A stretch of DNA of 64,000 bases, from contig JACQDD010000116.1 in assembly GCA_016201265.1 (NCBI GenBank), positions 1-64,000 of the forward strand, given 5' to 3'. The position numbers and the translations under genes are program-made. The notes below the pieces were generated by a model that saw nothing but the letters and a program-made list of their open reading frames with translations, did not search any database and was not told the origin of the DNA. This document shows, piece after piece, positions 8,224 to 16,254 of this stretch. The stretch comes from Terriglobales bacterium (lineage in GTDB: Bacteria > Acidobacteriota > Terriglobia > Terriglobales > Acidobacteriaceae). Numbering within the stretch: position 1 is the first letter of the stretch; each line of letters begins with the position of its first letter.

Positions 8224-8943
8224 ATGAGTCAAAACCTCAAGATTACGGGAGTGAGTTTGACCATGTCACAGACGGTGTTACGGTCTGTTCTGAGTATGGT
8301 GCTGGCGCTGCTGCTGCCAGGGCAGCTGCTTGCGGCAGACTCGGCATCGGCGATGCTGTACGCGAACGGCACGGCCTGGGTGAACGGCAGTTCGGTACCC
8401 AAGTCAGCGGCGGTGTTCGCCGGAGACATGGTGCAGACGCGGCCAGATTCTACCGCCCATATCAGCGCCAGCGGCTCGAGTGTGATGGTGCTGTCGGACT
8501 CACTGGTGAAGTTTCAGGGGCCAGCCGTGGAGATCGAGCACGGTGCCGTCCGTGTGTCCACCGCGCGCGGGCTGGAGACGCGGGCCGGCGAGGTGACGGT
8601 AAAGCCGGCGGGAAATTCCTGGACCGAGTTCCAGGTCACCGATGTTGACGGACAGGTACAGATTGCCGCCAACAAAGGCGACGTGACGATTCAGGATCAG
8701 CAAGGGACCACGACGCTGCAGCAGGGGCAGCAGACCACGCGCGACGATACCTCCAATCCGGAACAGAAAAAGAAGAGGAAGCGGCGCGGCGCCGGAGCTG
8801 CAACGGCGGCGGGCGGCGGAATCCTGAGTACGAGCACAGCGATCTACACCGGCATCGCGATTGTCGGCGGCATCACAACCTGGGTGCTGCTGCAACACGA
8901 TGAGCCGCTGAGTCCGGCTTGTCCCAACAATACCTGCCCATGA
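8224..8943 (+). CDS. FecR-like envelope protein of unknown function
   Basis: A 239-residue exported protein. After a signal peptide ('LALLLPGQLLAADS') comes a FecR-like beta domain (about 40-175): 'GTAWVNGSSVPKSAAVFAGDMVQT' and 'VKFQGPAVEIEHGAVRVST' are typical of the FecR/filamin-like fold. It ends with a basic stretch ('KKKRKRRGAG'), a Gly/Ala-rich segment and one probable membrane helix ('IYTGIAIVGGITTWVLL'). No sigma factor is nearby, so it is not an obvious FecIR regulator. It lies directly between mtaB and rodA, same strand, with short gaps. I chose ATG 8224; ATG 8263 with GGAGTGAG upstream is almost as good. Confidence 0.65.
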   Translation: MSQNLKITGVSLTMSQTVLRSVLSMVLALLLPGQLLAADSASAMLYANGTAWVNGSSVPKSAAVFAGDMVQTRPDSTAHISASGSSVMVLSDSLVKFQGPAVEIEHGAVRVSTARGLETRAGEVTVKPAGNSWTEFQVTDVDGQVQIAANKGDVTIQDQQGTTTLQQGQQTTRDDTSNPEQKKKRKRRGAGAATAAGGGILSTSTAIYTGIAIVGGITTWVLLQHDEPLSPACPNNTCP

Positions 8944-8967
8944 AGTGCCCGGTGAGCGACTGAAGCC

Positions 8968-10068
8968 ATGTCGCGCTATGTATCCTACCGAGATTTTGAC
9001 TGGGTCCTGATGGGATTCGTGCTCGTACTCTGCACGCTGGGCGTGCTGCAGATCCACAGCGCCACCGCGCACACCAAGTTTGCCGGCGCTCACATCAAGC
9101 AAGTCTACTGGGTGCTGGCGGGCGTAGGGGCAATGTTTCTGGTGAGCCTGGTGAACTATCAGGCGCTGCTGGAAAAAATCCATTGGATGTACGTCGCCTC
9201 GCTGGCCTCGCTGATTGCGGTGCTGCTATTCGGGCAGAAGTACCTGGGAGCGCGGCGCTGGATCAAGATGCCATGGAACGTGCATTTTCAGCCCTCGGAG
9301 TGGGTAAAGCTCATCCTGATTCTGGCGGTGGCCAAGTACTTTGCGGACCTTCACCAGCGGGAACTTTCCTGGTCGGACTTCGTCAAGGCGGGCGCGATCG
9401 TGGGCTTTCCCATGCTGATGGTGCTGGCGCAGCCGGATTTGGGCACCGCGCTCACCTACATTCCAGTCGCGGTGACGGCGCTTTTTCTGGGAGGATTGCG
9501 GCTGCGGCAAGCGCTGCCGGTCGTTCTCCTCGGCACTGCCATCGTGGCCGCAGTGTTTTTCTCGGATCGCGTCCACATCCTCAAGCCCTACCAGAAAGAG
9601 CGTTTGACGAGTTTTCTGAACCCGGATGCGGACCGCCAGGGCTCCGGGTACCAAGTTAATCAATCCCTGATTGCGGTGGGGTCGGGGGGAATCTGGGGAA
9701 GCAGCCAGGGATCGCAGACCCACCTGGCGTTTCTGCCGGTGCCGCAGACGGATTTTATTTTTGCGGCGTTTGCGGAAGAACACGGGTTTGTAGGAGCTCT
9801 TGGGGTTCTGCTGTTATACTTCATTGTGTTGATGCGTTTGACCCAGAACGCGCAAACGGCGCCCGACCGCGCCGGGACGTTTCTGGTGATGGGGGTGGTA
9901 GCTGTGCTTAGCTTCCACGTCCTGGTCAACGTCGGCATGGTGGTTGGCTTTATGCCGGTCACCGGAATACCTTTGCCGCTCATGAGCTACGGTGGGTCGT
10001 CCGTCCTGTTTATGTTTCTGGCGCTGGGGATGGTGATGAACGTCCGGATGCGCCGCTTCGTGAACTGA
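8968..10068 (+). CDS. rodA: rod-shape-determining SEDS peptidoglycan polymerase RodA
   Basis: Integral membrane glycosyltransferase of 366 residues with about ten membrane helices. It polymerises lipid II during side-wall elongation together with PBP2. Family motifs are clear: 'QPSEWVKL', 'LAQPDLGTALTY' (with the catalytic-region Asp), 'VGSGGIWG' and the C-terminal 'TGIPLPLMSYGGSSV'. Length fits RodA (about 370), and the 'FMPVTGIPLP' form is closer to RodA than to FtsW. Located 24 bases after the FecR-like gene and upstream of rng, echoing the mre-rod-rng neighbourhood of other bacteria. Confidence 0.93.
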   Translation: MSRYVSYRDFDWVLMGFVLVLCTLGVLQIHSATAHTKFAGAHIKQVYWVLAGVGAMFLVSLVNYQALLEKIHWMYVASLASLIAVLLFGQKYLGARRWIKMPWNVHFQPSEWVKLILILAVAKYFADLHQRELSWSDFVKAGAIVGFPMLMVLAQPDLGTALTYIPVAVTALFLGGLRLRQALPVVLLGTAIVAAVFFSDRVHILKPYQKERLTSFLNPDADRQGSGYQVNQSLIAVGSGGIWGSSQGSQTHLAFLPVPQTDFIFAAFAEEHGFVGALGVLLLYFIVLMRLTQNAQTAPDRAGTFLVMGVVAVLSFHVLVNVGMVVGFMPVTGIPLPLMSYGGSSVLFMFLALGMVMNVRMRRFVN

Positions 10069-10409
10069 GGCGGAAGGCGGAGAATTGGCGCCCTTGAGAA
10101 CGGCGCCATGAAACAAGATTACGAACGCCCTCGCGAAAAAGGAGGGCAAATCACCGGCGAAGTGAATGCCGGACAGGATTGAAGCCCGTCAGGCTTGGGT
10201 AACGGCCCCCTCAGAAATCTGAGAGAGCGGTCACAAACCTGACGCAGTGCATGACGCGATCAGTGCAGACGAGTTCTGAACGTTCACGGTTGTGCGGGTC
10301 CCTGAAGAGCTCCCGGGAACTTCCGGGCTAGTGCCAGGGACCGCGCTGAACGCCTCAATCCTTCCGACCACCTTCCACTTTGCTCCGGTGAAGAAAACCC
10401 GGAGTTTAC
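10069..10409. other. rodA-rng intergenic region
   Basis: A 341-base stretch without a convincing gene. It holds small inverted repeats (GCCCTC...GAGGGC at 10127-10147, AAGCCCGTCAGGCTT near 10181, CTCAGAAATCTGAG near 10212) that may end rodA transcription or fold in a long 5' leader for rng. E. coli RNase E autoregulates through its long leader, so a folded leader here would not be surprising. A possible 24-codon reading frame (10108-10182) has no supporting evidence. Confidence 0.4.
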
Positions 10410-13046
10410 ATGAACAAGGAATTGTATGTGTCGTCCACTCCTCACGAAACCAAAGTGGGGATTGTGGAAGATGATCAGCTTGCAGAAATTTACCTGGAAC
10501 TCGAAAACGAATACACCTTAGCGGGTTCCATCTATAAAGGCCGCGTGACGCGCGTGCTGCCCGGCATGCAGTCGGCCTTTGTGGACATTGGACTGGAACG
10601 GGACGCCTTCCTCTACGTTTCCGACTTCATGGATCTGGAGCAGCAGGACGAGGATCTGGACGAGGCGATTCCAGCCGGGCGTCCGCCGGAGGGTCGTTCG
10701 CAGCGGACTCCTGAACCGGCGATGCCAGCGATGGAGGTCCGAACCTCGGGCGCTGTGGAGGCCGAGAGCCAGACGGAAGATGGCGGGATCGAAGCGGTTT
10801 CGTCGGAAGCATCAAGCTCGGGCGGGGATTGGGTACGCGATCCGCGAGGATTTCGCGGGCGGCGGCGCCGCCGCGGACGTCGCCCCGAACGCCCCGAACG
10901 TGGAGAACGCGGCGGTGAGCGCGGGGAACGGGACCGCAATGGATCGGAGCCTCGGCCGGAGTCTCGGCCGGAGACGCGCTTTCAGCGTCCGCCAGCCCAG
11001 GACGCGCGGTCGGGACGCGACTATGATTACGGACCGCCACCGGGATATCAGCCCATCCTTCTTCCGGGCGAGTCTATCTCGAAGTACCGGCGGCAGGCAC
11101 AGGGTTCGGTCGCTCCAGCGGAAGCGCCGGCGCAGGAGCGGTCGTCGCCGGCTACGGTCGCAGGACGCTTTCCCGACGACGAACCAATGTTTGCCGCGGG
11201 AGAGGCGGAACCGCTCCGCGAACAGCATGAGCACGTGAGTGCGGCGGAGGGTTACGACGAGCCACAGGGAATCGTTTCCAGCGCAGCTTCGGAAGTGGTG
11301 GAGCTGGAGACTGGTGCGTCAGAGACGGCTTTGCCGGAGATCGCGCACGAGGCGGATTTCCGGGCCGCCATCCAGGTTCCGACTGCAGACCATATCGAGG
11401 AACAGGAGATCGAAGAGGAAGAAGCCGATCTCGACTCGTACGCGGAGGAACTGGAAGAAGATGCTGCGTTCGAGGAACTGGAAGAAGAGACGCGTGCAGC
11501 GGGAGAGTCAACCTCTACGGTTAGTTTGCAGGAGCCAGCGGCGGAACCGGTAGCCGAGGGTTTGAGTGCCGAGCCGGCCGAAGCCGCCGAGGGAGCTTCG
11601 GAAGCCGTCCTGGAAGAAGAAGAGATGGAGGCGGAGGAACTGGAACTGGAAGAGGCTCAGGAAGAAGCTGAGGCGCTTCTGGAAGCGGAGGCAATTGGCG
11701 CGGGCACGGTGGACGCCAGTGCCGAAGTACGAAGCTCGGCTCCAGAGGCGAGGTTGCAGCGGGCACCGCGTCCGGCGCCGGGGTTTGACCGGCGGCGCGG
11801 ACGCCGCGGGGGCCGGCGTTTCCACCGTCGCGAGAACACGGTTGTACCCCAGATCAGCGAACTGCTCAAGGAAGGGCAGGAGATCCTGGTGCAGATCGCC
11901 AAGGAACCGATCGGAAAGAAGGGCGCGCGCATTACCAGCCACATCGCCCTGCCGGGACGCTTTCTGGTGTACATGCCGACGGTGAATCACACCGGCGTGT
12001 CGCGCAAGATCGCTTCCGAGGAAGAACGGTTGCGGCTGAAGCGAATCATTCACAGCGAGCGGGAGAACGGGCACGGTGGCTTCATCGTGCGCACCGCCGC
12101 GCAGGGAGCGTCGGACGAGGAGCTGCGCGCCGATATCCGTTTCCTGAAGAATCTGTGGACCGAGATCAAGTCGCGGTCGGACAGCAGCAAGCCTCCGGCG
12201 TTGATCTACCACGACCTGAACGTAGTGGAGCGGGTTTTGCGCGACCAGGTAACCTCGGACTTCTCAGTCATCTGGGTGGACACGGAAACGGAATACGAGC
12301 GCATCCTGCGCTTTGCCAACCGTTTCCAGCCGGCGCTGGTGAAGCGGGTCAAGCTTTACACCAAGGAGACGCCGCTCTACGAGCAGTTCGGCCTGAACGA
12401 GGAACTCAACAAGGCGCTGAAGTCGAAGGTCTGGCTGAAGAGTGGCGGATACATCGTCATCAATCAGACCGAGGCGCTGGTGGCGATCGACGTGAACACC
12501 GGCAAGTACGTGGGCAAGACCGCCCGACTGGAAGACACAATCGTCAAGACCAACGTGGATGCGATCCGGGAGATCGTGCGGCAGATCCGGCTGCGCGACC
12601 TGGGCGGGATCATTGTGATTGATTTCATCGACATGGACGAACGCCGCAACCGGCAGAAAGTGATGCAGGCGCTGGAAGAGGCGTTGCGGTTGGATCGCGC
12701 GCCGTCGAAGGCGCTGCAGTTCAACGATTTCGGTCTGGTCGCGATTACACGCAAGCGGGTGAAGCAGTCGCTCGAACGCACGATTGGATCGCCGTGTCCG
12801 TATTGCCAGGCGACCGGGTTCGTGAAGTCAGTGAACACGGTCTGCAACGAGGTGTATGTCGAGATGCGGAAGATCTCGAAGCACCTGGAGCACAGCGACG
12901 TGATGCTGCGCGTGAATCCTGAGGTGGCGAAAGCGCTCAAGGCCAACAATGCGCGCTTGTTGAACGAAATGGAAGAACTGGTGAAGAAGACGATCATCGT
13001 GAAGTCCGATCCGGCGCTGCACCAGGAGCAGTTCGATATTCACTGA
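10410..13046 (+). CDS. rng: ribonuclease G/E with large insertion in the S1 domain
   Basis: Endoribonuclease of 878 residues; RNase G/E initiates mRNA decay and rRNA processing at AU-rich sites. The first half of the S1 RNA-binding domain is at about 35-75 ('SIYKGRVTRVLPGMQSAFVDIG'), and the second half resumes only at about 481 ('ILVQIAKEPIGKKGARITSHI'). The DNase-I-like catalytic core follows, with metal-binding Asp in 'VAIDVNTGKY' (about 691) and 'IVIDFIDMDERRN' (about 735), then the zinc-link 'CPYC' (about 796). The intervening 400 residues are low complexity: Arg/Gly/Glu-rich first, then strongly acidic. Typical RNase G is about 490 residues. Start ATG with CGGAG six bases upstream; a strong terminator follows. 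Confidence 0.92.
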   Translation: MNKELYVSSTPHETKVGIVEDDQLAEIYLELENEYTLAGSIYKGRVTRVLPGMQSAFVDIGLERDAFLYVSDFMDLEQQDEDLDEAIPAGRPPEGRSQRTPEPAMPAMEVRTSGAVEAESQTEDGGIEAVSSEASSSGGDWVRDPRGFRGRRRRRGRRPERPERGERGGERGERDRNGSEPRPESRPETRFQRPPAQDARSGRDYDYGPPPGYQPILLPGESISKYRRQAQGSVAPAEAPAQERSSPATVAGRFPDDEPMFAAGEAEPLREQHEHVSAAEGYDEPQGIVSSAASEVVELETGASETALPEIAHEADFRAAIQVPTADHIEEQEIEEEEADLDSYAEELEEDAAFEELEEETRAAGESTSTVSLQEPAAEPVAEGLSAEPAEAAEGASEAVLEEEEMEAEELELEEAQEEAEALLEAEAIGAGTVDASAEVRSSAPEARLQRAPRPAPGFDRRRGRRGGRRFHRRENTVVPQISELLKEGQEILVQIAKEPIGKKGARITSHIALPGRFLVYMPTVNHTGVSRKIASEEERLRLKRIIHSERENGHGGFIVRTAAQGASDEELRADIRFLKNLWTEIKSRSDSSKPPALIYHDLNVVERVLRDQVTSDFSVIWVDTETEYERILRFANRFQPALVKRVKLYTKETPLYEQFGLNEELNKALKSKVWLKSGGYIVINQTEALVAIDVNTGKYVGKTARLEDTIVKTNVDAIREIVRQIRLRDLGGIIVIDFIDMDERRNRQKVMQALEEALRLDRAPSKALQFNDFGLVAITRKRVKQSLERTIGSPCPYCQATGFVKSVNTVCNEVYVEMRKISKHLEHSDVMLRVNPEVAKALKANNARLLNEMEELVKKTIIVKSDPALHQEQFDIH

Positions 13047-13071
13047 GCGGATCGCTGCTGGCTACTGGCAG

Positions 13072-13101
13072 GCGCTGCGAGCTATGCGCTGCGAGCTACG
13101 A
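13072..13101. repeat. dispersed GCTGCGAGCTACGAG repeat
   Basis: GCGCTGCGAGCTATGCGCTGCGAGCTACGA contains two copies of GCGCTGCGAGCTA and is related to the repeat at 24-49. It lies just before the rng terminator. Confidence 0.5.
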
Positions 13102-13134
13102 GGGGACTCGTGAAAACGAGTCCCCCTTGTTTTG
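13102..13134 (+). terminator. rho-independent terminator of rng
   Basis: GGGGACTCG (13102-13110) pairs perfectly with CGAGTCCCC (13117-13125) over a TGAAAA loop, followed by CTTGTTTTG. Confidence 0.85.
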
Positions 13135-13162
13135 TGGCAGATGTGCGTTGTGATCGGGACTT

Positions 13163-13543
13163 CTAGATCCGCCCCTCGCGGACTCTTTGCAAAAAGTCCT
13201 GGGCTTCGGCGCGGGCTCGGGCCATCACCTTGGGGTCGTTGCGGTGTTCGAGGCCGATCTCGTCGAGCGCGATGTCAACGGCATCCTTGGGCTTGTAGCC
13301 GACCTTGATCAGTTTCATCACCCGCTTGGTGAACGATGGTTCGGTCGAGGTGTCTTCGATTTCCTTGCGCGGGACGGCGATCTCGCATACATGCTCACGG
13401 AACTTCAGCGAGGCCAGGCGGTCGTAGGCGCGTTTCGCTTCTGGATCGCTGAGGAACGTGGGGACTGGAAATTTCCAGGAACAATTCGAGCAACTCCAGC
13501 CGCCGCTTTCGGGGTCGTCAATCCAGATTAAAGTTGGCGTCAT
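13163..13543 (-). CDS. uncharacterised protein with Cys-x2-Cys motif
   Basis: A 126-residue soluble protein I do not recognise. The N-terminus carries 'GGWSCSNCSWKF', a likely half zinc knuckle, with a third Cys in 'REHVCEIAVPRKE'. The C-terminal half is helical and charged, and includes 'KVGYKPKDAVDIALDEIGLEHRNDP'. The start could be ATG 13543 or the GTG just before it; neither has a Shine-Dalgarno. Same strand as, and 61 bases downstream of, the next unknown gene, so possibly co-transcribed with it. Confidence 0.6.
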   Translation of the reverse strand: MTPTLIWIDDPESGGWSCSNCSWKFPVPTFLSDPEAKRAYDRLASLKFREHVCEIAVPRKEIEDTSTEPSFTKRVMKLIKVGYKPKDAVDIALDEIGLEHRNDPKVMARARAEAQDFLQRVREGRI

Positions 13544-13604
13544 CACAACCGTTCACAGGCTGGTTGCTTCATGATCTGCCAGAACGCTCGATTGCGCAAA
13601 CGGC

Positions 13605-15068
13605 CTAGGCTTGCGCCAGGATCTTGACGACCTGATCGGTGCGTTCGCGGAGTTTCTCGAGTGAGCCGCGGAGAGCCTCGCTTCGGGCCTGCATGTCGTC
13701 CTGTTGGCTAATCTGCAGGGCCAGCCGGTCCACGGCTTCCGAGAGCCGTTTCGCGAGGTCAAGGAGAACCACCAGAGAGTCGGCGTGCAACTTCCAGATG
13801 GAGGGGGAATTCTGGGAACGCTTGAACTCTTCCATTTCGGTGGTCATGCGGGCAGAAACGGCCACCGTGCGGAGCAACATGCGGGCGACATCGGCGCGCG
13901 GGCTGGCTTCCTCCAGATAGTCGGCGGTATAGGCCTCGACTTCGGCCGGGCTGAGCATCAGGTTGAAGTAGCGCATGGGCACGATCTGGCGGAACTTGGG
14001 ATCGGCGACGCGCACAAAGATGCGGATGGACTCTTCCACTCGGCGCAATTTCGCTTCTTCGATGGAGAGCGACTGGGGAGTCATGGCGGCGGGAACGAAC
14101 TTGGGGGCGCGCGCGGGTGCAGCGGCGGCGCCTCCGGCTCCGACGGAGTGAGCGGCAGTCGCGGGCCGAGGCGCGCGGCGGAGGGGTGGCCTTCGCTCCA
14201 ATTCTTTTTTCAGCTTGGAGACGCGGCGGAATTTTTCCAGGGCAGCAGCGTAGTCCACCTTGAGCAGTTCGTTCTCGTTCAGGGCGGCGACATGCTCAAC
14301 GGTGACTTCGACACCGTCCACCGTGCTGAGGATGCTGCCGCCGAGTTCTTCGAGCCGGTGGGCAAAATCCTTGATCTCGTTGGCGGCGGCGGAAAAGAGT
14401 GTGTCGAAACGGTCCCCGAACGCGGCATTGTAAGGCGCGAGTGTGGCCAGCACGCCGGGGTGATAGAACGAATCGCCCAGAGAGGCCTTCAGTTCGCGGA
14501 CGCGGGGAATGATGCCGGAATCCATGAGGGCATTGAAATCCTGGAAATGATTGGCTTCGTCGAGCAAGGGGCCGAATTCGCGCAGCCGTTGCACGTGTTG
14601 CTCCGGAAGAATAGGGGCCTCGGACTCGGACAGAATCTCAAGCAGCGCAATTTCAAAAGGCGAGAGGGGGAGCGATCCATCGAGACCGTAACCACTCCGT
14701 TCCCACTGGCCGGGAACGCGAGGATGCCGGAAGAGGAACGTGGCCACCAGGTCGGTCTTGTCGCGATTGGCGCCGGAATCGTCGCGGTGGCGGGCAAAGT
14801 AGCGCAGGAGAGCCTCGGCCACTTCGGGATCGAGGGCAGAGGGCATGCCGAGACGCAGGATGGCAGGAGTGACCGCCATATCCAGGAGCTGGATCCAGAC
14901 GTGGATGTGGTCCAGGGTGCGGCGGACGTCGTCGGTATGCCCGATGGCCTCAGGCGTGAGTTCTGCGGGCGTGGGAATCTCTCCGCCCAGGTGGTCGCCC
15001 ATGAGGCGCTGGTAAAAGCTCTGGACGGTCGCCAGCAGGGCTAATTCCCATTTCGGATCCTCTGCCAA
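13605..15068 (-). CDS. uncharacterised 487-residue helical protein
   Basis: A large soluble protein I cannot assign. It is rich in predicted helix, has no signal peptide or membrane segment, and has an Ala/Pro/Arg-rich linker at about 290-335 ('RRAPRPATAAHSVGAGG') dividing an N-terminal region of about 290 residues from a C-terminal helical one. The last 50 residues look coiled-coil-like ('LQISQQDDMQARSEALRGSL'). The start is TTG at 15068, supported by GAAGGAGAGG four bases upstream, a very strong Shine-Dalgarno that decides the start. The length, codon use and RBS make it a real gene; function is unknown. Confidence 0.7.
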   Translation of the reverse strand: MAEDPKWELALLATVQSFYQRLMGDHLGGEIPTPAELTPEAIGHTDDVRRTLDHIHVWIQLLDMAVTPAILRLGMPSALDPEVAEALLRYFARHRDDSGANRDKTDLVATFLFRHPRVPGQWERSGYGLDGSLPLSPFEIALLEILSESEAPILPEQHVQRLREFGPLLDEANHFQDFNALMDSGIIPRVRELKASLGDSFYHPGVLATLAPYNAAFGDRFDTLFSAAANEIKDFAHRLEELGGSILSTVDGVEVTVEHVAALNENELLKVDYAAALEKFRRVSKLKKELERRPPLRRAPRPATAAHSVGAGGAAAAPARAPKFVPAAMTPQSLSIEEAKLRRVEESIRIFVRVADPKFRQIVPMRYFNLMLSPAEVEAYTADYLEEASPRADVARMLLRTVAVSARMTTEMEEFKRSQNSPSIWKLHADSLVVLLDLAKRLSEAVDRLALQISQQDDMQARSEALRGSLEKLRERTDQVVKILAQA

Positions 15069-15202
15069 ACCCTCTCCTTCGGAGGCAAGGTTCCCAGTTG
15101 TCTTCTAAAGGGTTAGCCCTAGTAAAACCGAAAGCGGAACCCGGCGCAATTGGTTACGTGGTTACGGAAGTGACAGCACGGAAGACAGTAGTCGGTAGTC
15201 AG

Positions 15203-15224
15203 GAGTCAGCTACGAGCTACGAGC
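15203..15224. repeat. dispersed CAGCTACGAGCTACGAG repeat
   Basis: GAGTCAGCTACGAGCTACGAGC, related to repeats at 24-49 and 13072-13101. It is followed by a short run of AAGCCC/AGCCC copies (15230-15262) up to the purU stop codon. Confidence 0.5.
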
Positions 15225-15260
15225 CGGGCCCCAAGCCCAAAGCCCAGAGCCTAAAGCCCA

Positions 15261-16118
15261 CTACTGAAACACCACGGTCTTGTTCCCATACAGCAAAACC
15301 CGGTTTTCGACGTGCCAGCGGACGGCGCGGGAGAGGACGACTTTTTCGATGTCGCGGCCTTTCTGGATCAGGTCGTCGATGGTGTCGCGGTGGTAGATGC
15401 GGACTACGTCCTGCTCGATGATGGGCCCGTCGTCGAGCACTTCGGTAACGTAGTGGGCAGTGGCGCCGATGAGTTTGACCCCCCGCTGAAAGGCTTGGTG
15501 GTAAGGCCGGGAACCGATGAACGCCGGAAGGAAAGAGTGGTGGATATTGATAAGGTTCTGGGAACCGACGGCGGCAGTCAACTCGGTCGAGAGCACCTGC
15601 ATGTAGCGCGCGAGCACGACCAGGTTGCACTGATGCTCGCGGATCAGCGCGAGCTGTTTCTGTTCGGCTTCGCGCTTGTTGTCTTTCGTGACCAGCACGA
15701 CGAAGTAGGGGACGTGGTAGAAGTCGGCGATGCGCTGATTGTCAGGATGGTTGGAAAGAATGAGCGGAATCTCGCAGCGGAGTTCGCCGCTCTGGTGGCG
15801 GTAGAGCAGGTCCTGAAGGCAGTGGTCGTACTTGGAGACGAAGATCGCGAGCCGCGGCCGGTCGGTCGAGTGGGCAAGGCGCCAGTCCATTTGGAATTCG
15901 GTGGCGATGGGGGCGAAACGCTCGGCAAATTGCGCGAGGTCAAAATCGAATTCCGAGGGGTCGAACTCGACGCGGGTGAGAAAAAGATTCGATTCTTCGT
16001 CTCCGTGCTCGTCGGCGAACAGGATGTTGCCGTTGTGGTGAAAAATGAAATCGGCGATGGAGGCGACCACGCCCTTGCGGTCGGGACAGGAGACGAGAAG
16101 GATGGCGGAGTTGCGCAT
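15261..16118 (-). CDS. purU: formyltetrahydrofolate deformylase
   Basis: Cytosolic hydrolase of 285 residues that releases formate from 10-formyl-tetrahydrofolate, balancing the one-carbon pool and feeding PurT. N-terminal ACT domain (about 1-80, 'SAILLVSCPDRKGVVASI') and a C-terminal formyltransferase-fold domain with 'NIHHSFLPAF' (the Asn-His catalytic pair), 'YHQAFQRGVKLIGATAHYV' and 'LDDGPIIEQDV'. The ORF-track start at 16214 reads backwards through an intergenic inverted repeat; the true ATG is at 16118 (MRNSAILLVS). Downstream on the same strand of two FAD oxidoreductases and near a GcvT-family gene, which also uses folate. Confidence 0.92.
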   Translation of the reverse strand: MRNSAILLVSCPDRKGVVASIADFIFHHNGNILFADEHGDEESNLFLTRVEFDPSEFDFDLAQFAERFAPIATEFQMDWRLAHSTDRPRLAIFVSKYDHCLQDLLYRHQSGELRCEIPLILSNHPDNQRIADFYHVPYFVVLVTKDNKREAEQKQLALIREHQCNLVVLARYMQVLSTELTAAVGSQNLINIHHSFLPAFIGSRPYHQAFQRGVKLIGATAHYVTEVLDDGPIIEQDVVRIYHRDTIDDLIQKGRDIEKVVLSRAVRWHVENRVLLYGNKTVVFQ

Positions 16119-16133
16119 AGGTGAATTGGGTTG

Positions 16134-16208
16134 CCTTGGTGAACCTTCGTGCCCTTCGTGGTTAAGAAGAACCGGGAAACCACAAAGGACACGAAGGATC
16201 ACGAAGGA
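16134..16208. repeat. long inverted repeat (CCTTCGTG family), copy 1
   Basis: CCTTGGTGAACCTTCGTGCCCTTCGTGGTT is followed after about 13 bases by AACCACAAAGGACACGAAGGATCACGAAGG, its near-perfect reverse complement. It lies between purU and the FAD gene. The same family occurs at 19548 and 29073. The arms contain internal direct repeats of CCTTCGTG. Confidence 0.85.
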
Positions 16209-16254
16209 AGACAATGGTTGCCAGCGAGGGCGCCCGCGCTACCTTTTCAAGTCG

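Noticed and set aside
10108-10182. 24-codon ORF between rodA and rng
   Set aside because: No Shine-Dalgarno or conservation evidence, and it overlaps predicted hairpins.
16119-16214. N-terminal extension of PurU in the ORF track
   Set aside because: The extra 32 codons are read through an intergenic inverted repeat; the family begins at the ATG at 16118.
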